64,000 nt of DNA, taken from Membranipora membranacea. Taxonomy: Eukaryota; Bryozoa; Gymnolaemata; Cheilostomatida; Membraniporidae. The stretch is from positions 29,114,162-29,178,161 of the forward strand of contig OU612067.1 in NCBI GenBank assembly GCA_914767715.1, written 5' to 3'. The notes under the pieces are model-generated. The model worked only from the letters and a program-made list of their open reading frames with translations, was not told the origin of the DNA and made no database searches. Position numbers and translations under genes: made by a program. This document shows, piece by piece, positions 36,291-47,345 of the stretch (position 1 is its first letter; each line of letters starts with the position of its first letter).

Positions 36291-39200
36291 ATGTCAAAGG
36301 CGCTGAAAAAGCTTTGGAAATATGTAACCCCTACCAGTAAGAGTAAGAAGAAGAAGTCAGGTGCTGACAGAAGTAGCGGTAGCGAGTCTAGTAGTGATGA
36401 AGGAGGTAGCAATAATACTGTCATTGAAGTTATTGATATGCCTCAAGGGATGGACAACGGATATATGGCAAGATCAAATGGAGTAAGGAAACAGAAAATC
36501 AGGGAGCCTGAGCCACCCAGCTCAAGTGATGACAGTAGCAGTGAAAGCCAGGAGGAAGACAGCACGGATAACAGTGAGGATAGATATACTACTGGTAGCA
36601 GCGGGGAAGGCTATAATACTGGTAGCGATGGAGAGAAAGCTGGTGCAGATAAGAAAGAGGAAAAATCGGCTGAATTGAGTGATCACATGTTTGATGGACA
36701 GAAATCACCCAGCTCATCATTCTCAAGTAAGTTTGGGTCAAGTGTGGTAGATTCAGAGGAAGGAATGTATGGAGGCGCACGGGTAAAAATTGTATACAGA
36801 TCAGATAAGCGAGTTCACCCTATTGAACGTGAGTGGGAACCCCGTTATAAGTATAAGGTTAAAGAATGTGATATGGCCAAGGCAAAGAAATTGTATCCAG
36901 ATCTCAAAGATAAACATGACAATTCATTGTCAGAAGGCCCTTGTAATACAGCTTTAGAAAACAGACCTTATAGTCATAGAGTAACTAGACATATTCAAAC
37001 AGATAAAATAATTCCAAAATATGATGAGGCAGTTTCATGTCATTCAGATATAAAGATTAACCATTTACCAGAGAGGACTCGAGATCCATCCGCTCCCTCA
37101 CCTGATGCTGATTTGTTGGAGAGCTATTGCCCCCCTTATGAATCAGCAATCAATAGGAGAGGAGGAGAGAGTAAATCCTCGTCAGGTGTTGATGAAGAAA
37201 TTAGGAAGGCAGGCAAGTTTTCAGACTATTCCAGCCAGGACATGCCTAGTGATGATCATACCTCATTTGGAGAAGTCAAGCTTCATCAAAGAACTGATGA
37301 GAGACACTCTACACCGCTACATCGATATATGGCGATAGAAGCAGACAGGGATAGAGAACGAGAACATGTACGGACTCAAGCGCCTGTATCAAATGCAAAG
37401 CAATGCTCTCATGCTGGTAAGTTCTCCAACACTAATCCATTTCATGAGTCAAGACCACGAGTCAAGAGGCATACAGATAAGGCAGTATCACCTTATTCAA
37501 ATGATGATGATTTATTATATCCTCAGTTAGAAATTAAGCCTGAAATGAAGCCAGAACGTTCCGATGAATTTTATGATTGGAAGAATGATTTTATTGAATT
37601 TGTTGATCCACGATATAAAATTACAGGACATAGCGGTATGCCTAGAAAAGGTGCAGGTAAGAAACCCGCTAAGATTAGGAGAAATCCTAGGATAGCAAGT
37701 GGTGCACCAGGAGATCCGTCTTCTGGAGATGATTCTTCAAGCTCAGACGAAGAGGATCGTAGAAGGAAAATAAAGGCACCTAAGGATAAAGTTTCAGGCA
37801 AAAAGGACAATGGCAAACCTGGCAAGGAAAGAGAGAAAAAGAAGGGATCAGGTAAACGTGACAAGAGAGACGATTCAGATGATGACAGAAGGAAAGTTAG
37901 TAAGAAGGGAGACAAGCCAAGGAAACGCGGCAATGATCGAGACAAGGGAAGAGATGAAAGGAGAAATAAAGGTAATGGCTCAGGTGGCAAAAGAAAGAGG
38001 CCTGGTGACAATGGAGGCGGGGGAGACAGTGATCCTAGCTCAAGTGATGACAGTAGTGATGGAGGAAGCTCTGACTCTGGAGACGATGGCAGGCAGAAGC
38101 ATAAGAAAGGTAAGAGAAATAACAATAATATCATTCAGGTTGTGGGGATGCATGGTAGGGTGCCTGATTTAGAGAACTATTTCAACTCATTTCAGGACAA
38201 AATCACTTTCACCGAAATAATAGACAGCTTTGAGCTACAGTCTCATGGTTTAGGGATCCCAAAATCTCAATGGGCAAGATTAATAGCCACATACTTCAAG
38301 GAAAGTGCATTACTAGAATATCAATCAATCATCAAGGATAAACCTAATGTAGCAGATAATTATGATAAATTAGTAAAAAACTTGACTAAAGTATTCAGCT
38401 CTAGAATTGGCTTGATAAAATCAAATGAACTGTTCACCAGAATAAAGGGGACAGATTCTGTAGGAAAATATTTCACTACTATCACAAGTTTGGCAAAACA
38501 GACCTTCCCAGATTTAGGAGAAGAGGCATTACATGAAATAATTAAAGCACAGTTTATTAGAGGACTTGAAAATAGAACCAAACGTGCAATCTTGAATAGG
38601 GGACAGTTATCATTACAAGAAACATACAAAATGGCCGAGCGAATTGAAAACACTAGTGCGGTGCTCGATGGCACAAATGAAAAAGATAGGAGAACACATA
38701 CTTTTGACCATGCAAATGCAGTAATGCCCACTGGGGATAGTGAATTAATGCAATCATTAGTTAAACAAGTAAAACAATTAGATATGAGAGATAGGCAGAG
38801 ATCAGCAGAACAAGAAATTAATCAGGCGACAACAGAGTTGCACCAAAATGACCCCAGTAGGAGCAATAGAAATGGCAATATAAGAAGCCATCAATCAAAT
38901 AATCCTAATAATGCTAGACCAACTGATAGATATGGTAATCCAGGGCGTAACAATAATAATGGCCAGGGTGGTTATTCTAATCCATCACAATATAGACCAC
39001 AAATCCCATCAGGGAGACATGGCTATAATAACAACAGACAACCCTTTAGAAATGAGCGTAGACCGGTTCAAAACAGGGGTAATCCCCCAAGATATAACCA
39101 ACAGTCAAATTCCAACAATCGATTCAATTTCAATGCACAGGAATCAAGGAATTTTGGAACCAGACAACTAATTACTAACAATAGAACTGATCCTGAAAGG

Positions 39201-42200
39201 ACTGTTAGAGAGTATGCTAGGCAAAATTTACAGCCATCAAATAACTTAAATCACAGGGGGACCCAACAATGTAGTCGGTGTTTAAGGATGGGGCATAATG
39301 CTTTCACATGTAGACGCACACAAGAACAAATTGCACATTTGGCATCAGTAAGCATGTTGAGAACTGGGAAAACAGATAGGAATGCAACATTTCAGGTAAT
39401 AACACATCAAAATAGAAGGGTTAACAAAACCAGTAAGCCACCATTGGTGTCTGATAGTCTTCCAGAATGGCGTCAAAACTCTTGTTTGAATGATTATGAG
39501 AACACATCCACACCATGGATGGACATAGATTTGCGTACAAAGAAGAAACACAAAATGCAAGGTACAAGACATGGTCAAACAACATTACAAGATGTGAAAG
39601 TAGTGACAAATGAGCATACCAAACTTGAGAACAAACCTACTACAACCTTGGAACCAGTAACTTTCCAACATGATTACCACCTACAGGTGCTACGGCTAAG
39701 CCAAAGTACAGGATCAGTTGCTCTGAACCAATTACACAGTAATAATTATAGATCAGTAGGGTGTTACCATAAGGAATGGACAGCTGCAGAGCAACTATCA
39801 CCAAAACATGAAAGAGAAGCTGAAGCACTAATATCAGCAATCAAACATTGGGAGATAGGATTCAACCAGTACGGGGCTAAAGTTTCTATTACCATCAGTG
39901 ATCATAGGATTTGGGATATACTGTGTGATAAATTGAAACACAGGCTATCCAGTTCAGAGGTTAACATATTTGGAAGTGTATCAAAAACAAATGGCAACAA
40001 TAGGTTAGTGTTAAGGTTCAGTAGGCGCGATGATGCCTATAATTTGGCTCAAACAAGGAAGGCAGGAACTTCCAAAGTGAAATCCTCACAAGATAAAACT
40101 GTTCAAGTTAACACAACAGATAAGTTAGGGTGCATTAGAAGGAAATCTGTAAAAACAGGGACATATGTACCTAACACCTTGGCATTAATGTTTGGAGTCA
40201 AATGTGTGATGACAATATTGCTATTAGTATTACCACAATCTAATGGTTTGAGCACGGGGTATAATAAACCTATGATTTGTAATCAAAATGATGGTATAGA
40301 TTCCCGCTCACCTCTGTTGATGAAAGTAGAGCAACCTTCTGCATGTCCACAATACAAGCGATCCAATCGTAGTATACAAGAAATTGACTTGAAGTTCTTC
40401 CAGCTGCGTCCAAACCTAGAACACGAAGTAGGATATCTATGTTACGAACGTGCTACTACAATTTGGACATTTCTATATTTCTTTGCAAGTCAAAAATTGC
40501 AACATCAGACACAGAAATATACAGCCGTACCTAGGGAGACTTGTCGGAATATGATAGATAAAAGAAGGGTTTTAAATAAATTGTATGAAAAGGATGGGGA
40601 AATATCTACTTATTTATCATTAGATCCAACATATACATGGTGTTGTAAATGGTATAACCGTACTGTTTATGATTATGTGTTAGAAAAAGGCTGTTTATAT
40701 CTGGACAGACAAACTAAACAGATTAAATCATCACTAGGTAACATGCATGAATGCCATTATGAAGATGGTATTTGTGAAATTTCTGGATACGGTACCATAT
40801 TATGGGAACCAATACAAAACAAATCCTGTCAATATGTTGAAGGGGACACCAAATCTGGGGAACTATGGAATGAAAATTGGTTGTCATTAGATAAGACTTT
40901 AGGGTTAAGTTTTACTGAAAATGGGTATAGACGGTTTGAGTTATGTCCAGAAACAGACAAGCAAATCACAGCTATGTTGACTGATCAAGGGTATTATGTT
41001 TCTACAAATTCAGAAATATCCAATAAAACTGGTGGCCCTGAATATTTGCCTGCAGTACCTAGTCAACATGCCTCTTCAGAGATTGTGGCTACATTTGCTA
41101 TGTTCTATTCTATTGCGCAATCACTAGAAATTTCAATTTGGAAAAATTCATTAAAATCTTTCTGGTCAGGAATACAATATTTATGTGAACACGAACAGGC
41201 AGCAATACAATTATTTGGGGTAATTATCAAAACAGAACCAACTTTTGCAATGAGGAAGTTGCTTTCTGATCAATATGTTACAGCTAGGATGTTAACAAGT
41301 GAGATTGTAGCTATTGACACTTGTACTCCTGTGAATAAGTTCAATATAAAGGACGCTAATATTCAGTGCAAATGCATGAATAGAGTACCTATCAAGTATA
41401 GTTGGAACGGCAAACATGATATAACAGGATATCTTGATCCCTTGACGAATATAATTCACAAGAATGCAATTGAGATTGATTGTCATATAAGGACTTCGAC
41501 AGTTTTCAGCATAAATGGTACCACTTTTGAATATATGTGGCATGATGGCAGTTACAAGACATTGGGTCCGATCATTGAGGTGAAAACCAAAGCATTTCAT
41601 CCGAATATTACATTCCAACCCTTACCACTAAATTATTATAAGGAAAGTTCAGAATTAATTCCGATTCCAAATATATACTCAAAGGGTGAATTAGTAAACG
41701 ACTTTGTTGAAACTATAGCCACTGAAAGAAGAAAGATGAGGAGACTTGGTCTATGGCCAAATGCAGGTGGTATAAACGGGACTAGTGCTATAAAAATACC
41801 TCAATTAAATTTTCTAGACTGGTTTAATTCAGGCTGGCACCATATATTTCAATATTGGACAATTGCAGTGAACACCCTTGTAACATTGTTTGTGGTTTTA
41901 GTGTTGTTACAATGCACCCTCAACGGAGTTAAGAAGTCTATTCCTTTTAAGCCTGAGGAGATGAAGCCACTTTACACGATGAATGAAGACACAGAAGCAT
42001 ATGAGTACTCACTAGGAGAGCACACCTGGGAGAATACTTTGTTTCACTTACCAGTCATACCAGTAGAGCTGTACAACCCAGATAAGTTTTACACAAATGA
42101 CCAAAATTCTTTCCTAACTGAGGTATTGTTAGATACTGGAGCATGTCATAGTCTGATCCCATATAATGTAGCAGAGGTGCTGCAATGTGTTATCACCCCT

Positions 42201-42488
42201 ACTGATGTAAGGCCTCGCTCTATATCTAACCATGCTGTTGAGCTAGAAGGACAAACTGATTTGTATATAAGAAGTGGTGATATAACGTTTTCACAAACCT
42301 TTCTAGTAGGAGGGAGATCTAATTCTTCGGAACTCCTCCTAGGCTTTCGTATTACATGGATTTTTGACTACGTTTCCTTCCACATCAAGGAAGGTTTTGT
42401 AGATTTTGGAGGACAACAAGTAGATTTAGTACCATTGCCACGTAGTGCAACACCGAGAAGACTGACTGAGTCCAAGCCAGAAGACTAA
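36291..42488 (+). CDS. Retroelement polyprotein: Gag, zinc knuckle, RNase H-like, envelope-like, retropepsin (about 2065 aa)
   Basis: The ATG at 36291 is the first in the frame. Residues 1-620 are highly charged, Ser/Lys/Asp-rich. Residues 620-850 look like a Gag capsid region. A CCHC zinc knuckle (C-x2-C-x4-H-x4-C) starts near residue 994, after an Asn/Arg-rich stretch. Residues about 1129-1213 resemble the RNase H domain of Ty3/gypsy polymerases (EREAEALISAIKHW, then ISDH), but the first catalytic Asp is missing. A hydrophobic segment near 1296 looks like a signal peptide. It is followed by a cysteine-rich, N-glycosylation-site-rich ectodomain of about 550 residues and a transmembrane helix near 1852-1878, together envelope-like. 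A retropepsin motif LLDTGACHSLI lies near residue 1946. There is no RT or integrase. The envelope class could not be assigned. This order is not the usual gag-pro-pol-env. Confidence 0.75.
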   Translation: MSKALKKLWKYVTPTSKSKKKKSGADRSSGSESSSDEGGSNNTVIEVIDMPQGMDNGYMARSNGVRKQKIREPEPPSSSDDSSSESQEEDSTDNSEDRYTTGSSGEGYNTGSDGEKAGADKKEEKSAELSDHMFDGQKSPSSSFSSKFGSSVVDSEEGMYGGARVKIVYRSDKRVHPIEREWEPRYKYKVKECDMAKAKKLYPDLKDKHDNSLSEGPCNTALENRPYSHRVTRHIQTDKIIPKYDEAVSCHSDIKINHLPERTRDPSAPSPDADLLESYCPPYESAINRRGGESKSSSGVDEEIRKAGKFSDYSSQDMPSDDHTSFGEVKLHQRTDERHSTPLHRYMAIEADRDREREHVRTQAPVSNAKQCSHAGKFSNTNPFHESRPRVKRHTDKAVSPYSNDDDLLYPQLEIKPEMKPERSDEFYDWKNDFIEFVDPRYKITGHSGMPRKGAGKKPAKIRRNPRIASGAPGDPSSGDDSSSSDEEDRRRKIKAPKDKVSGKKDNGKPGKEREKKKGSGKRDKRDDSDDDRRKVSKKGDKPRKRGNDRDKGRDERRNKGNGSGGKRKRPGDNGGGGDSDPSSSDDSSDGGSSDSGDDGRQKHKKGKRNNNNIIQVVGMHGRVPDLENYFNSFQDKITFTEIIDSFELQSHGLGIPKSQWARLIATYFKESALLEYQSIIKDKPNVADNYDKLVKNLTKVFSSRIGLIKSNELFTRIKGTDSVGKYFTTITSLAKQTFPDLGEEALHEIIKAQFIRGLENRTKRAILNRGQLSLQETYKMAERIENTSAVLDGTNEKDRRTHTFDHANAVMPTGDSELMQSLVKQVKQLDMRDRQRSAEQEINQATTELHQNDPSRSNRNGNIRSHQSNNPNNARPTDRYGNPGRNNNNGQGGYSNPSQYRPQIPSGRHGYNNNRQPFRNERRPVQNRGNPPRYNQQSNSNNRFNFNAQESRNFGTRQLITNNRTDPERTVREYARQNLQPSNNLNHRGTQQCSRCLRMGHNAFTCRRTQEQIAHLASVSMLRTGKTDRNATFQVITHQNRRVNKTSKPPLVSDSLPEWRQNSCLNDYENTSTPWMDIDLRTKKKHKMQGTRHGQTTLQDVKVVTNEHTKLENKPTTTLEPVTFQHDYHLQVLRLSQSTGSVALNQLHSNNYRSVGCYHKEWTAAEQLSPKHEREAEALISAIKHWEIGFNQYGAKVSITISDHRIWDILCDKLKHRLSSSEVNIFGSVSKTNGNNRLVLRFSRRDDAYNLAQTRKAGTSKVKSSQDKTVQVNTTDKLGCIRRKSVKTGTYVPNTLALMFGVKCVMTILLLVLPQSNGLSTGYNKPMICNQNDGIDSRSPLLMKVEQPSACPQYKRSNRSIQEIDLKFFQLRPNLEHEVGYLCYERATTIWTFLYFFASQKLQHQTQKYTAVPRETCRNMIDKRRVLNKLYEKDGEISTYLSLDPTYTWCCKWYNRTVYDYVLEKGCLYLDRQTKQIKSSLGNMHECHYEDGICEISGYGTILWEPIQNKSCQYVEGDTKSGELWNENWLSLDKTLGLSFTENGYRRFELCPETDKQITAMLTDQGYYVSTNSEISNKTGGPEYLPAVPSQHASSEIVATFAMFYSIAQSLEISIWKNSLKSFWSGIQYLCEHEQAAIQLFGVIIKTEPTFAMRKLLSDQYVTARMLTSEIVAIDTCTPVNKFNIKDANIQCKCMNRVPIKYSWNGKHDITGYLDPLTNIIHKNAIEIDCHIRTSTVFSINGTTFEYMWHDGSYKTLGPIIEVKTKAFHPNITFQPLPLNYYKESSELIPIPNIYSKGELVNDFVETIATERRKMRRLGLWPNAGGINGTSAIKIPQLNFLDWFNSGWHHIFQYWTIAVNTLVTLFVVLVLLQCTLNGVKKSIPFKPEEMKPLYTMNEDTEAYEYSLGEHTWENTLFHLPVIPVELYNPDKFYTNDQNSFLTEVLLDTGACHSLIPYNVAEVLQCVITPTDVRPRSISNHAVELEGQTDLYIRSGDITFSQTFLVGGRSNSSELLLGFRITWIFDYVSFHIKEGFVDFGGQQVDLVPLPRSATPRRLTESKPED

Positions 42489-44084
42489 GTAAGTATTAGT
42501 TAGTTTCAATATTATTTATAAGTTGTATATTACTTACCCTTGCATTTATCCCTGTTATATATCGTGAAATTAATATTACATTATCCAAAGTGTTAGTATA
42601 TTATAGAGTTCTTTTGGAGAATATTGCTTGAGATATATTTACCATGCAGCTATGTGCTTACTGTATGCCTGACTAACCTTACTATACAGAGTGACAGTGG
42701 AAGCATATCATGAGAAGTGTGCAACCAACCTTGGGATATAAACCCCAGCGATGACAGTGAGGATGATTGATCACTATGAAGCACAGGAGATGGTGAGTTA
42801 GTAAGGTCAGAAGCCAATATCAAGGTTTTGTATAATATTTAGCATTTATATTATTTGTATCAGACAATTGACAGTTTGGAAAAATTCAGAGATAAATATT
42901 AGTTAAAAAATTCTAATTCTGATCCAGATTTCGATTTTAGGTTCCTTTTCTTTGTATGTGTGTAAAAAGTTGGTCAATTGTGCTTAGTGTATACATTTGT
43001 GTCAGTAGGACATTATTCAGCATTTGGATTAATTGACTGTGTGGAGCTTGAACCTTGAAATGTTATGAGTAATTAGGTGGTCATGCCAATTTGACTGGCC
43101 TCGGCCAATGTGTAATATAGTTATTTAGGAATTGTCTTATTTGTTTTTTCAGATGTGAGACAACTTCCCTAAAAGAAAATCATCAGGCAATACAGTACAG
43201 ATATTAGAAATGACTTGATTCCTGTGAGTCTAAAAATTTATTGTGGTCTGTATCAGAGTTTTGATATAAAATATGATTGTCGATATGTAGGGATGTTTTG
43301 ACCAGTGAGTCTTCAGAACCACCTGAAGTCTGGTATTCCGTCATCTTTGTTTATCTTCAAAATAACGATAACAATATGAATATTATCATAATCGCCTCAA
43401 GTCCTCAAGAAATGGTTAAACAACGTCACTTCCTTTTTACTTTGACATTGACAGCTTTTATTGGTATATCATATCTGATCTTCAAATTATATAAGGCTGA
43501 TGCCACAATTTAGCTGATATGCAGAATTTACCTTTGCAAAGGATAAGATGGATCATGAATTATAGTAGCTAACTTACTAAAGGTAGACCTTGACATAACC
43601 GACAGGTATATCTCATTATACACATATGGAACATGCAGATTGACGGAAATCCTTTCGGCATTATACCAAGCCTTTTGTGCTCTATCCCCTCTTTTATGAT
43701 GGGGAGCCTTTGTCTGTAGCGTCGAAGGGGTCTGTATTGTCTGATTTGACGGTTGAAAAATAAAAAGTTAGCCATGTTGAGGTATGGTGTCATCTGCTAG
43801 GCAATTGAGCATGTCATTTCCGGGGGCGGTGCTTCATGATTAATTTGGAGTATATATGTCTCACTCAATGGGATAAGGCTCGGTTGAAAGGGTGAGTATT
43901 AGATATGATGGTGATTATGGAGTTGTTCTGACACGTCAAGATAGGAGATGACTCCAACTATGACCCATAATGCATTTTTTTGTCATGATCATGTCTTTCT
44001 CAGATACAAGTTCGCGTTTTTATTTGATGCATGATATGTTTTAGAAAATCTGAGGCCAGATTTCTTTGGAAGAAGGGGAAGTGC
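42489..44084 (+). other. Non-coding 3' part of the retroelement
   Basis: The 1.6 kb between the stop codon and the 3' LTR holds no recognisable polymerase, integrase or envelope sequence in any frame. It ends with the polypurine-like tract at about 44069-44081. Confidence 0.55.
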
Positions 44085-44806
44085 TGTCAGTACCAAAAAT
44101 GGGCACTTGAGATATGTAGTTATATTCAGCCAGCCGCAGAAGTCAGAGGGTACAGATAGAGATGGAAACAAATGCACCCAGTAACCTCCATGGTATTTTG
44201 TAGTCACAAGCATACACAACGAGCAGAGAGACGCAGAAGTAATCCATCAAAGATGTAGCGAAGATAACCGCAGCATGCTAATCCGGTCAGAAAATAGGAA
44301 TTCCAGTGACGCAGTAATTTGGTTTTCCAACACGTCATAGTACCAAGTACCAAGTAATCTCCAGGGTGACACAGAAGTAATTAACCAGGAAGTAACAACA
44401 ACAAAGTCAGCCCAAAAATAGAACAACGAATTCCAGAGGGTAGACTGAGGAACAGCAGCAATATACCACGTGATGTGACCACAGAACGGTTTCATATAAC
44501 AAAGCCACAAGAGACACTAATCCTAGTACCAAGTACCAATTAATCTTCAGGAATTTGGTTTTCCAAAACGTCATAGCACCAAGTACCAAGTAATCTTCAG
44601 GATGACACAGAAGTAATTAATCATGGAGTAACAACAACAAAGTCAGCCAAAAAATAGAACAATAAATTCCAGAAGGTAGACTGAGGAACAACAGCCATAT
44701 ACCACGTGACGTGACCACAGAACGGTTTCATATAACAAAGCCACAAGAGACACTAATCCACTAATCCGCCGATAGCTAATCAAACGACAACAAGCAGAGT
44801 CAGCAC
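44085..44806 (+). repeat. 3' LTR, U3 only, with an internal duplication
   Basis: It aligns with 33819-34304 but contains an extra, more diverged copy of about 240 bp (44520-44755, starting tagtaccaagtacc). Its similarity to the 5' LTR stops at 44806, immediately before the position of the TATA box in the 5' copy. The R and U5 regions, with the poly(A) signal, are missing. Confidence 0.75.
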
Positions 44807-45257
44807 TAGTCTAAGTGCTCAGACTCCAAGGCGCAGGGAGTTACTTGCGCAAGCTATCAAACTCCTAATTTAAGTTAAAGTGAGTTGTTAGCTAGCACAG
44901 CAGCATGGCAGGAGGAGCTGCTGTGGTAAGCAGACAAACAAACTGAGTGTATTTCATCTGGTGTGGCAGCATACTTATTATGCTATGAACAAAACCTGTA
45001 GTTTGTATTTTTATTTGGGCATTGGTCAGTAAGTAATTGGCAATTTGAGTTGGTTGAATTTGCTAAATTGAATCATACATACCCAGTCTCTGTGTTGCTG
45101 TTTGCCATTATCTTTTCATCATGTGGTCACTTAGTACAGTACCTATTTATGATGTCGTGAACTAAGAAATATATTGGGGCCACACAATCTGTTCGTACTA
45201 ATATGGTAATAAATTTAGGCTATGGTTTAGGATCCTGGCCTCATATAATAGAATGAG
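44807..45257. other. Spacer between retroelement and LINE
   Basis: No coding was recognised. This is not the missing middle of the LINE endonuclease, judging from translation in three frames. Confidence 0.3.
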
Positions 45258-45279
45258 TTGTTTATAGAGTCGAATCACA

Positions 45280-45420
45280 AACACAAACCACAACTCAATT
45301 CAACTCGAATCACAGGCAACCACAAATCAATTCAAACTCAACTCAGCTGGAGCCAAACTGAGGTCAATTCAACTCTAACTCAACTCAGATTCGAATCAAG
45401 ATTCGAATCTGAGCTGAGTT
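45280..45420 (+). repeat. Degenerate (caactcaattcgaatc)-type simple repeat with palindrome
   Basis: Repeated caactcaa/tcgaatc words fill this stretch. It ends in a strong inverted repeat, cagattcgaatc/gattcgaatctg, at 45383-45411. It is low-complexity DNA directly 5' of recognisable LINE coding. Confidence 0.6.
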
Positions 45421-47345
45421 GCCACAGCTATGCCAGTAAGCCTGTCAAAGTAGCCAGGCAGGTTTGGAATGAGACCAATACTAACAAGCTCCTCAGCTGC
45501 CTTGATGATACCGACTGGCCTGTTCTTCTCAACTCACCTGATGCTGATGTCAATGTAGCTACTGATACCTTCATTGACTATATAAACTTTTGCATTGAAG
45601 AATGCATTCCAACAGTAAATGTGACAATCCCAGCAAATGATAAAACCTGGATTACTCCCAAAATCAAAAGGTTGATTGATAACAGAAATGAATGTTTTAA
45701 AGATCAGTCCTCTGACCACCCTAAACTGAAAGCCCAGGTCCAACGGGAAATCAGACATGCCAAGAGACAATATGCCTCCACTGTTGAACAATCTATGCAA
45801 TCTAATAGCAGAATGGCATGGTCTAATTTGAAATCTTTATTGAAATTGAAAGATTCTAAACAAGAGTGCTCTCTCGATGCTGATATTTTGAATGTTTTCT
45901 ATAATCGTTTTGAAAAGGCTAATGAAAGTCCTTTTTTGCCTGATATTGTTAACTGTGATGATTTCTTTACGTTTTCTGAAGTTTATGCTGTAGTGCGCAG
46001 TCTCCAGACGAATAAGAGCCCTGGACCAGACCATCTGACTACACGATTGCTGAAGACAGCTGCATCCTCGCTCACCGAACCGCTGCTGGCGTTATTCAAT
46101 ATGTCAGTGAAGCAAGGTACTATGCCATCAGCATGGAAAGCAGCCACTATCAAGCCTTTACCAAAACTGTCCGGTGCATCAGAACCGAAAGACTTCCGGC
46201 CCATAGCTTTGACATCAGTTGTAGCAAAGTGTATGGAGAAGCTGATAGTGAGGCGCATAGCCCCACACCTCGATGACTCATCACAGTTCGCATATCAGCA
46301 AAATCGGTCGACTGAAGATGAGCTCATCACTCTTATTGACTCAGTAAGTCTCCATCTAGACAATAATGCTAAAAACTATGTTCGAACACTATTCATTGAC
46401 TACACCAGCGCCTTTAATACTATAAATGCGTCCCTGCTAATCTCCAGACTCTGTGATTATGATATTCATCCGAATATTCTTAATTGGCTGTACAGTTTCC
46501 TCACAAATCGCACACAACGTGTAATGACAACGTCCAATATATCAGCATCTACGACAACATCTACTGGGAGCCCTCAAGGCTGTGTGCTCAGTCCGCTACT
46601 TTTCTCATTCTATGTATCCAGTATGCCAACACTCAACTCCAATACCGAAATCCTCAAATATGCTGATGACACAGTCGTACTAGAGTTTCTCACGAGTACC
46701 CAGCCATCGTGTCTCCAACAAGAAGCAGATCATCTATATGCTTGGTGCTGCAAACATGACCTGCTTCTTAACTCAAAGAAGACCAAAGAGCTGGTTTTCA
46801 GCAATGCACGGGATAACTCGACTACACAACAGCTGGTAATAAATGGTTCCCCGATCGATCAAGTAGCGGAGTTTGTGTATCTTGGTACTACGCTAACTAC
46901 TAAACTTGACTTTACAGCCTCTGCCAGCCGAACTGTAAAGAAAGCTAGAACTGTCACATTATGAGCAAGCTGTATCATCTGGGAATAGATACCAGATTGA
47001 TTACATCATGCTACAAATCCTTCATCGAAAGCATCCTACTCTACCATCTAGTAGTGATATATTCTCATCTTAGTGCAGACTCTAAAAAACATCTACAGCG
47101 AGTGGTGCGCTCAGCCGGTCGCCTCGCAGGAGATATCACCTTCACCGCAGTAGCCGATCTCTACCACAACAAACTCGCTACAAAGAGTCTTCGCATGGTG
47201 GCAACCGAACAAACTCCCATGTTGACATTTACTCAATGCCCATCAGGCCGATATTCCACTATCCGGTACAGAGTAAACCTTCGCAAACTTTGTTTTAGAG
47301 CTAACTGTGTTCACTATCTAAATATCATTTTTTTTAAAAAGTAAA
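45421..47345 (+). mobile_element. LINE ORF2 fragment with reverse transcriptase (frameshifted)
   Basis: From 45421 the frame shows a KPVKVARQVWNE-type linker, then RT blocks: a PGPDHLTTRLLK stretch, FRPIALTSVVAKCMEKL, FIDYTSAFNTI, SPQGCVLSPLLFSFY, and the catalytic KYADDTVVL at about 46660. A frameshift near 46950 stops this frame; the thumb and C-terminal part (SCYKSFIESILLY...) continues in another frame from 46961 to 47344. The type is L2/CR1-like. Most of the endonuclease is absent; its beginning may be the 33470-33818 piece on the far side of the LTR element. It is recently active in origin but non-functional here. Confidence 0.85.

Larger units (their letters stand above)
33819..44806 (+). 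mobile_element. LTR retroelement with Gag, RNase H-like, envelope-like and protease regions in one frame, no RT/integrase
   Basis: The boundaries are two direct repeats starting TGTCAGTACC (33819 and 44085). A purine-rich tract (ggaagaaggggaag) lies just upstream of the second, as expected for second-strand priming. The internal part holds a long leader (34472-36290) with six 60-bp repeats, one open frame of about 2065 codons, and 1.6 kb of non-coding DNA. LTR divergence of about 1% and the undamaged frame indicate a recent insertion. With no polymerase or integrase it must have depended on a relative supplying them, or it is a rearranged derivative. The 3' LTR lacks R-U5, so this copy is probably unable to make a normal transcript end. 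Confidence 0.75.

Noticed and set aside
37571..38134. 187-residue minus-strand frame rich in Leu/Ser/Pro
   Set aside because: It is the antisense shadow of the Lys/Asp/Ser-rich Gag region.
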